DNA of 64,000 nt from Absidia repens (Eukaryota; Mucoromycota; Mucoromycetes; Mucorales; Cunninghamellaceae): NCBI GenBank assembly GCA_002105175.1, contig MCGE01000005.1, positions 1,674,001-1,738,000 of the forward strand, read 5' to 3'. This document shows, one piece after another, positions 57,100 through 64,000 of this stretch. The translations under genes and the position numbers were made by a program. The notes under the pieces were generated by a model. That model had not been told where the DNA came from. It saw only the letters and a program-made list of their open reading frames with translations, and searched no databases. Numbering within the stretch: position 1 is the first letter of the stretch; each line of letters begins with the position of its first letter.

Positions 57100-59790
57100 A
57101 TGAAATTGTATGTGCTTTGATCTACTTGGATTATTTTTCTTGTACTAAAAATACGCTTCTTCATGGATTCATAGGTATACAACAAAGGCATCTTTTGTGG
57201 TGGAACAAGATGACCCAACTTTGAACAAGTTATTCATCAATAGAGACACGAGTGCGATTGAACTTACTGGTAAACAAAAGATGATGGAACAATTGACATA
57301 ATCAAAGTGCTTATTAATAACAATCTCTTCATGATTAGACTCTGTACCCCCTATCACTGAACAATTGGCGACATCTGTCATCTACGGATTGGTTGGATTT
57401 ATCCAACTTCAAGCTGGTAAGGAATTCATAACACTCTTTACTCCTCTCCTCTCTCAACGTGATGCTGATCCTGACTCCCGTCGTTCTGCTGTTTTTATCT
57501 TTGTGATGCTTTAGGGGAATATCTGATCGTTATTACTGGACGAGAAAACATATGTGCTATTCAGGGAAAGCAGATCTACCGGGCCAGTGCGTTTGAAATC
57601 ATTCCTTTAGCCCATGGTCTCTCTGGTTTGACAAGCCAGCAGCAAAATGATGAAAGCTCCTATGTGGATTTGTTACAACAACACCTCAAATCTGGCGCGC
57701 TCTATTACTCTCATGGATTTGACGTTACCAATGCGTTACAACGACAGGCTGAGTCGGATCACAAGGAACCTCTTTGGAAACGGGTAAGCTAGAGGAGGAG
57801 GAGACGGAAAGGCAGGGGGAGTGGGATTGACGCAACAATATTAAGATTGGGGTGTAGTCGATCGGCAAAAAAGCTCATTGACATTATTTTTTATGGAACA
57901 CTGTAGGCTGATGAACGATTTTACTGGAACAAGTTTATCTCGACCAAGCTCATCGAATCTGCCAACAGCAAACCCGAGGTAAGTATCTGTATAAATATGA
58001 ATATTCTGATAGCCCTGATAATCAATGGTTTGGTTGTTGTTTTTGAATAGTTTGGATCCTTCATTCTCCCTCTTTTGCAAGGATGTACGTTTCTCTAAGA
58101 CATTCAAAGATAGCGTTTGAAATTATACTGACTTTTCTCTTGCCCCTCTTTTGATTTCTTTTAGTTATCGAGTTCCGCGTCTCTCAGGTTAAAAAGGCGA
58201 CTTTTGTTTTTGGTCTGATCACCCGTCGTAGCCGCCACCGTCCAGGTACACGCTATTTCTCCCGAGGTATTGATGCTCACGGTCATGTCTCCAACTACGT
58301 TGAAACTGAACAAGTGGTTATTTATGATGGTCCCGATGCGAAACTCCCTCTTGTTGGTAAAGAACTACTATCCTTTGTACAAACTCGTGGCTCTATTCCT
58401 GTTTATTGGGCTCAGATTGTCAACCTCAAGTATACTCCTCGTCTGTGGGTTGGTGATTCCAAAAAGAGCGTAGGTGAACATTATACGTAAATCATTAACT
58501 CTGATACATTACTCACCCTTTTCGTTTTTATTGCTTCTAGGCGGCTTCTGCTAGGGCACACTTTGACGAACAAATCTCCATTTATGGCCCTCAAATACTG
58601 GTGAACCTTGTCAATACTAAAGGATACGAACTACCTATGGCTCAAGCTTATGCAAATGTGGTCAAGCAACTCAATGATCCTCGCTTGCACTATACCCACT
58701 TTGATTTCCATAAAGAATGCAGCAAGATGCGATGGCATCGAATTCAAATACTGGTAGATGAATTGAAGGATCGTATGGTGGAACAAGGGTAATAAGAAAA
58801 TAAAACATGAGAAAGGGTGAGGGTGAAGATATCAAAATCTAACTGACATTTTTTTTGAACTTTTTTGTAATGTTTTTTCTTGGTACTAGTTACTTCCATT
58901 TCAACTCCGTGGGCGAAAGTACCAAGAAGCAATCGTCTGTTGTTAGAACAAATTGTATGGATTGTTTGGATCGTACCAATGTGGTTCAAAGCTCTCTGGC
59001 AAAATGGGTGTTGACTGAACAATTGCGTGAACTGGGAATTCTGGATGCCAAAGACGAGTTGAACAATTCATCAAGTTTTATGACTGGATTTAGAAATGGT
59101 AATGAATTTTACTTATTTTATCCTGACAAACGGACACTCATCGATTTACCACGCATTTCTTTTTCTTTAGTATGGGCGGATAATGCTGATCGTGTTAGTT
59201 GTATGTATTCTGGCACTGGTGCACTCAAGACTGATTTTACTAGGTAAAACAGATGGACCAAGAAGAAGAAGAAGAGGAGGAGGAGGAGGAATATAGGGAT
59301 ATTGCGGTATTAATATGTATAAAATAATTCTTTTAATAGAACGGGTGAACGTACAAAGGCTGGGGCCCTTCAGGATCTTTCCAATTCTATTACCCGTTAC
59401 GTCAAGAACAACTTCATGGATGGTAGTCGTCAAGATGGATACGATTTGTTTTTGGGGAACTACCGTGTCAATAAGAAATCTACACCCTTTATTGTGGAAA
59501 AGCCATTGCGTGTTCGTGCTGTCCCACCTATTGTAGTATTTGCTTTGATCATGTTGATTTTACACTTATTGCGACCATCTATGTTTGGACCTCGTTCCCT
59601 CGTGACTTATTTGACAATTCTCATGTTTTGGCTCTCGGTCCTTGTTTCTGCCGTCAAATTCTCTCTGCGCCACAGTAATCATTTTGTTGCCCTGCCTCTG
59701 TTGTCTATCCCGCCGCAGCCAGTCGATGATGTCGGCTCAACAACCACTCCTCTTGTCTCCACTGAAAAAGTATCAAGCTCATCCTCTTAG
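57100..59790 (+). CDS. SAC1: Phosphoinositide phosphatase SAC1
   Basis: ER/Golgi membrane enzyme that dephosphorylates PI4P and related lipids. Exons: 57100-57107 (8 coding nt, ATGAAATT), 57175-57269, 57339-57416, 57515-57783, 57907-57978, 58051-58084, 58165-58469, 58541-58788, 58890-59243 and 59340-59790, giving 637 aa. The start splices in phase as [12 protein letters not shown]. The Sac domain includes [37 protein letters not shown] and the catalytic CX5R loop [13 protein letters not shown], with the Cys at about residue 392. After [20 protein letters not shown] come two hydrophobic segments ([13 protein letters not shown], about 552-564, and [16 protein letters not shown], about 583-598) forming the usual C-terminal anchor. 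The tail is Ser/Thr/Pro-rich and ends in five serines, with no KKXX signal. Confidence 0.95.
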
Positions 59791-60067
59791 TCAAATGGGT
59801 TAGCAGTATAGTATAGTATTGTACAGTTTGGCTTATCTTAGCATAGTACGATGATTTTTATCTATATTCCTTGTTTTGTTTTTATTTTTATTTTTATTTT
59901 ACTTAATATACAATTCATTCAATCAAAAAATTATGCTCTTGGGGTTGGTAGTGGTGTTTTACCGACATTCCGAATTCAATATGCCGCAGCAGACATTTTG
60001 TATATATACTCCGTTTCATGCTGTTGAATTTTTTTTAACTTCAGTTATTCCTTGAAAAGCAACAAAA

Positions 60068-62786
60068 ATGGCGCTTGCGTTAATACAACAAACCGTTCCC
60101 GATGCAGACGATGCTATCATTGACTATATTAATGGCTACTTGAATGAAGGCGATTTCGAAGACGATCATGATGCCATTTATGAATTTGTCAAGCCGATCT
60201 TGGTTGATGTTGTTGGGGACGAAGGACGTATTGATGATCTATGTGCGGAACTCACCAAGATGTACACCAGAAATAGCGCAATTACGGCAGCAACAGCAAA
60301 AACAACAACGACATCTTCAGCATCATCAAAGTTGGATCATGCCGTCACCATGGGTTGCCAAGCAAGTGTGTCTGCCACTGTGTCCCTGAATAAATCTAAA
60401 GTTGAACTCGACCATGTCTCCTCAGGTCGCCGACGTGTCCTGTCTCAAGTTAATCAAGAAAAACTACGCAAAGCCGAAGCCAAGATTGCCAACAAGATGG
60501 CCAAACGTCTGGAGCGAACTAATCAACGTGTGGAATACGAAGTATCGCGCTTACTGGAATCCGAGCGTCAATTGCGTGAAGAATACAAACTGTACAACCC
60601 CATCTTGGACTACACTTCTACCAAGGGCAAGAATAAGGATATCAAAATTGAAAACTTTGACATATCATTTGCAAGCCGCCGTATTCTGACTGATGCTACT
60701 CTCTCTATCACCTTTGGTCGCCGCTATGGCGTGGTGGGCAAGAATGGTACTGGGAAATCAACGTTGCTTCGTGCTATGGCTCGTCGTGAAATTAATGTCC
60801 CTCAGCATATCTCTGTGCTTTACGTCGAACAAGAAGTAAGTTACATATGCGATTTTTTTAAAATGTGTATGGTTTATTGATTTTTTTAATTTCTTTTAAA
60901 TAGGTGGCTGCAGATGATACTCCAGCTCTTGATATGGTCCTTCGTGCTGATGTCTGGCGTGAACATTTATTGGAAAAGGAACAACACTTAAATGCAAGAA
61001 TTGCTGAAATTGAAGCTGAACAAAACAACACCTCTTTAAACAACAACAACAACAAGGTATCTCTGGATGGCCAACTGGATGTTTGCCAAAATAAATTGAA
61101 GGAAGTGTTCAACAAATTACAAGATATCGAAAGTGACAAAGCTGAAGCGAAGTAAGTTTTGGTTTCTGTGATACATATTTATTTACATGAAAAAGTCACT
61201 GATTTTTATAATTATCATTATTAGGGCATCTGCTATTCTTGCTGGTCTTGGATTTGCGGCTCCTGATCAAAAACGACCTACTAAGGAATTTTCTGGCGGC
61301 TGGCGTATGCGTATCTCGTTAGCTCGTGCTCTATTTTGTAAACCTGATGTGCTCATGCTTGACGAACCAGACAACATGTTGGATATTCCTGCTATTGTTT
61401 GGTTGGAAAATTATCTTCAGAGTTGGCCAAATACATTATTAGTTGTATCACACGACAGAGGTAAGGCTACAAAAGCGACAACTACAACTACAACAACAAT
61501 AGCAACATAGGATAAATAGCATTATTATTCACATCTCTTTTATTTTTTATCATTTCAAAAAAAAGAATTTTTGGACGAAGTAGCTACTGACATTATTCAC
61601 ATGCACTCTGCAAAACTGGATTACTACAAAGGCAACTTTAGCAACTTTGACGGTACAAAAGCTGAACGCCATAAAGCTCTATTCCGCGAATGGGAAGCAC
61701 AAATGCAGTATCGTCAGCACTTACAAGACTATATTGATCGATGGCGCTATAATGCAAAACGTGGACCTCAAGCGCAATCAAAACTCAAGATCCTGGAAAA
61801 ACTTCCTGTGTTGGAACCCCCGGACGATGAAAAACTGATTACTTTCCGATTTGCAGTACCTGAACAACTGTCGCCACCTATTTTGCAAATGAATGAAGTC
61901 ACTTTTGGCTATACCGCTCAGCGTATCATTATACAAAATATCAATTTGGACTTGCGTTTGGACTCACGGGTAGCCATTATTGGTCCGAATGGTGCAGGTA
62001 AGCTAGGATAAATTAAAAGAAAAAAAAAGTTGAAAGGGATCAATGGTTACAACTATTTTTTTTTTTTTTTTTTTTTTTAAACAAAATTTAGGTAAATCTA
62101 CGATGCTCAAATTACTGGCCGAAGAAAACAAACCAATAAGTGGATCTGTATTCCGAAATGGCCGCCTTCGTGTTGCTTATTTTACCCAACACCACATCGA
62201 TCAATTGGATTTGTCGAAATCAGCCGTGGCATTCATGGCCGAGAAATTCCCTGGAAAAAACGAAGAAGAATACCGTCGCATTTTGGGCTCCTTCGGTATT
62301 ACTGGAATGCTTGGCCTACAAGTGATGCGAACTTTATCTGGCGGCCAAAAATCTCGTGTAGCGTTTGCCTGTCTCAGTGCCCAGCGTCCTCATGTGCTTG
62401 TACTTGATGAAGTAAGTAATCTAAAACTGATTTCGCTATATTTATGATTTTTTTTTTTTTTTTGTACCTCTCCCAACCCCCAACCCCTCTCTCATCCCCA
62501 AAAACAAATTTGTCCAATGTTTATTCATCTGTTTATTATATTCGACCCAATTTAGCCTACAAATCACTTGGATATGGAATCAATGGACGCCTTACAAGAC
62601 GCACTGGATAAATTCAACGGTGGTGTAATTATTGTATCTCACGATGAACGTTTTATCACTACTGTTTGTGATGAAATCTGGATTTGTGACAAAGGTGTTC
62701 TCAGCAAGTTTAGCGGTACCATCAAGGATTATAAAAGAATGATTTGCCCCAAGAATGGTTCTATCGCTTCTTCAATGACAAACTAG
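60068..62786 (+). CDS. GCN20: ABC-F ATPase GCN20 (ABCF3-like)
   Basis: Ribosome-associated ABC-F protein that works with Gcn1 to activate the eIF2-alpha kinase Gcn2 under amino-acid starvation. Exons: 60068-60835, 60904-61151, 61225-61460, 61566-61997, 62092-62411 and 62556-62786, giving 744 aa (yeast Gcn20 is 752). The N-terminal 190 residues form the Gcn1-binding type region. Two ATPase domains follow. Walker A motifs are GKNGTGKST (about 224) and GPNGAGKST (about 559, spanning an intron). Signatures are EFSGGWRMR and TLSGGQKSR. Walker B segments are [12 protein letters not shown] and VLVLDEPTNHLD. The first domain has Asp where Thr is usual in the EPTN motif. The 61461-61565 and 61998-62091 introns contain AC-rich or T-rich tracts. 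The ATG context (AACAAAAATGGCG) is strong. Confidence 0.95.
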
Positions 62787-64000
62787 CACTATATACCATG
62801 ATATTTTTTCTTTTTAGTTTTTTGTACATCTTTTGGCATTAGCTTAACTTCATATTAAGATTGTAGTGTAGTGTATTATAGCGTGGCATTCCATGTCCTA
62901 TTTTTTAATATTTTATATAATAAAATTATTATCATACCATGTCACTAGAGCAATTTGCTTATTTGCGCTTTTATTTGAAATTGTTTGATTGATAGGGAAA
63001 GTGGATACTTTATTTGAAAAAAGGCGGGAAGAGGTGATTTTTTTTATGGTATATATTGTACTTTATTAAAGTGACAGTTAGTTTTATATGACATACTATA
63101 AATGAATATATATCTTTTAAATTTGTCATTAAAGTGGGGTTTTTGATGGGATGGGATTACACACTCGCCATACTCCACACTTTGGTGACATTTCCGCAGA
63201 GTTTCAGTGATTTTCATTTGATTTTTATTGTTATGTCATATGTAATAAAAACAATGAACTGATATATACATATATCTAGTCAAGCGAAGACTATAATTTT
63301 TTATAGTAAAGATTACACTGGTGGTATGGCCTAGGTTCAGTAGTATTGATTGGTATATCAAAACAGCATGTCTCCATTTCATATTATATGATCCAAGACT
63401 GACTAACCAGTCGTTTGGGCTTTAAAGAGGGGGCTGGGGAAGTGAGCAAAAGTGGACAGGGTGGGTGAGGTGATCGATAAGGCGCTCACAAAAGATCAAC
63501 AATAGCGACATTTCTCACTATCATTTGGGTCATAGAATAGCTAGTTAATTAGTTAATTAAGTAGAGTATTTTATTGAAGTATATAGATAGGCACTAAATT
63601 AAAGACGAGATGTTCATTGTCACAAGATATTAAATGGAGCGATCTAATGGAGGTAGTAAGTGGGAGATTAATAAGGAGACTAATGGGAGTTTAGAGGAAT
63701 ATCCATTTCTAATATAAAGACGCGATCACAAAACGATATCTAATATACTGCACAAAGCGTAATAAAGACTGGAAGGATATTTATTACTGAAGCACAAAAA
63801 GCGATCAAAATACTGATCAAACGGGATTGATTGCTAATAAAGAAAACAATTCTATTGTGCAAAACATAAGAAAGACTAATGAGACATATTTCATTCAAAC
63901 AATTAAACAGAGACATATTTTATTCATATATAGAGACAAGCTAACACTAAACTAAACTAAAGAAGTCTCCAAAAGCCAACTAATGTTGCCTCAGTTCCTG
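62787..64000. other. Intergenic region with repeat copy H
   Basis: No gene is supported. It contains the 3' flank of GCN20 with AATAAA-like signals near 62921. A GATGGGATGGGATTA block at about 63143-63160 resembles 28888-28906. Repeat copy H follows and is cut by the window end. Confidence 0.5.
63520..64000 (+). repeat. Dispersed repeat family, copy H (truncated by window end)
   Basis: GCTAGTTAATT near 63539, GTATTTTATTGAAGTATATAG near 63567, AAGACTAATGAGACATATTTCATT near 63872, GAGACATATTTTATTC near 63910 and GACAAGCTAACACTAAACT near 63931 follow the same order as in copies A, E and F. The sequence stops just before the GTTTCCCCATGCATC core would be expected. Confidence 0.65.

Overview
The window looks like nuclear DNA of an early-diverging fungus, most likely Mucoromycota (inference). 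It is AT-rich, and its genes are cut by many short introns with GTAAG-like donors, CTAAT/CTGAC-like branch points and YAG acceptors. The encoded proteins are eukaryotic housekeeping factors plus a TALE homeodomain factor, a bZIP factor, a membrane MHYT protein and a JTB-like protein. There is no operon structure, no CRISPR array and no phage-like sequence. All gene models below are hand-spliced from reading frame, splice sites and family motifs.

Layout. 1-1.6 kb: repeat copy A. 1.6-3.7 kb (-): CCT7 chaperonin subunit. 4.2-6.2 kb (+): Yrb2/Hba1-type Ran-binding nucleoporin-like protein with one apparent frameshift. 6.9-14.8 kb (+): a 23-exon TRM732/THADA gene with two apparent one-base deficits. 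15.5-16.2 kb: repeat copy B. 16.4-17.1 kb (-): NUDT15-like Nudix hydrolase. 17.3-19.6 kb (-): bZIP factor, divergent across 2.3 kb from a TALE homeobox gene at 21.9-23.6 kb (+). 25.5-26.6 kb: repeat copy C. 27.2-28.7 kb (+): HDHD3-like HAD protein. 29.1-29.4 kb: rearranged repeat copy D. 29.5-31.3 kb (+): LINES1-like gene. 31.6-32.6 kb (-): secreted protein of unknown function. 33.0-33.3 kb (-): 70-aa membrane protein. 33.6-34.4 kb (+): JTB-like type I membrane protein. 34.7-36.5 kb (-): membrane alpha/beta hydrolase. 36.8-37.8 kb (-): protein matching only the C-terminal HNH-like part of EXD2. 38-43.5 kb: no convincing gene, repeat copies E and F. 43.6-47.0 kb (-): MHYT-domain membrane protein. 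47-52.9 kb: gene-poor, with a 10-bp tandem repeat, a small membrane protein and repeat copy G. 53.0-62.8 kb (+): four tandem genes for long-chain acyl-CoA synthetase, RRP17/NOL12, SAC1 and GCN20. 62.8-64 kb: repeat copy H, cut by the window end.

The genes do not form a pathway. Shared themes are protein folding and translation (CCT7, TRM732, RRP17, GCN20), lipid metabolism (acyl-CoA synthetase, SAC1, hydrolase) and transcriptional control (bZIP, homeobox). The most unusual non-genic signal is a dispersed repeat family (eight copies or fragments, both strands). In several copies one end carries paired motifs resembling the internal promoter boxes of tRNA genes, so a tRNA-derived SINE-like element is the leading idea. 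Three apparent one-base deletions, two of them next to short homopolymers, suggest a draft assembly with residual indels rather than real pseudogenes.
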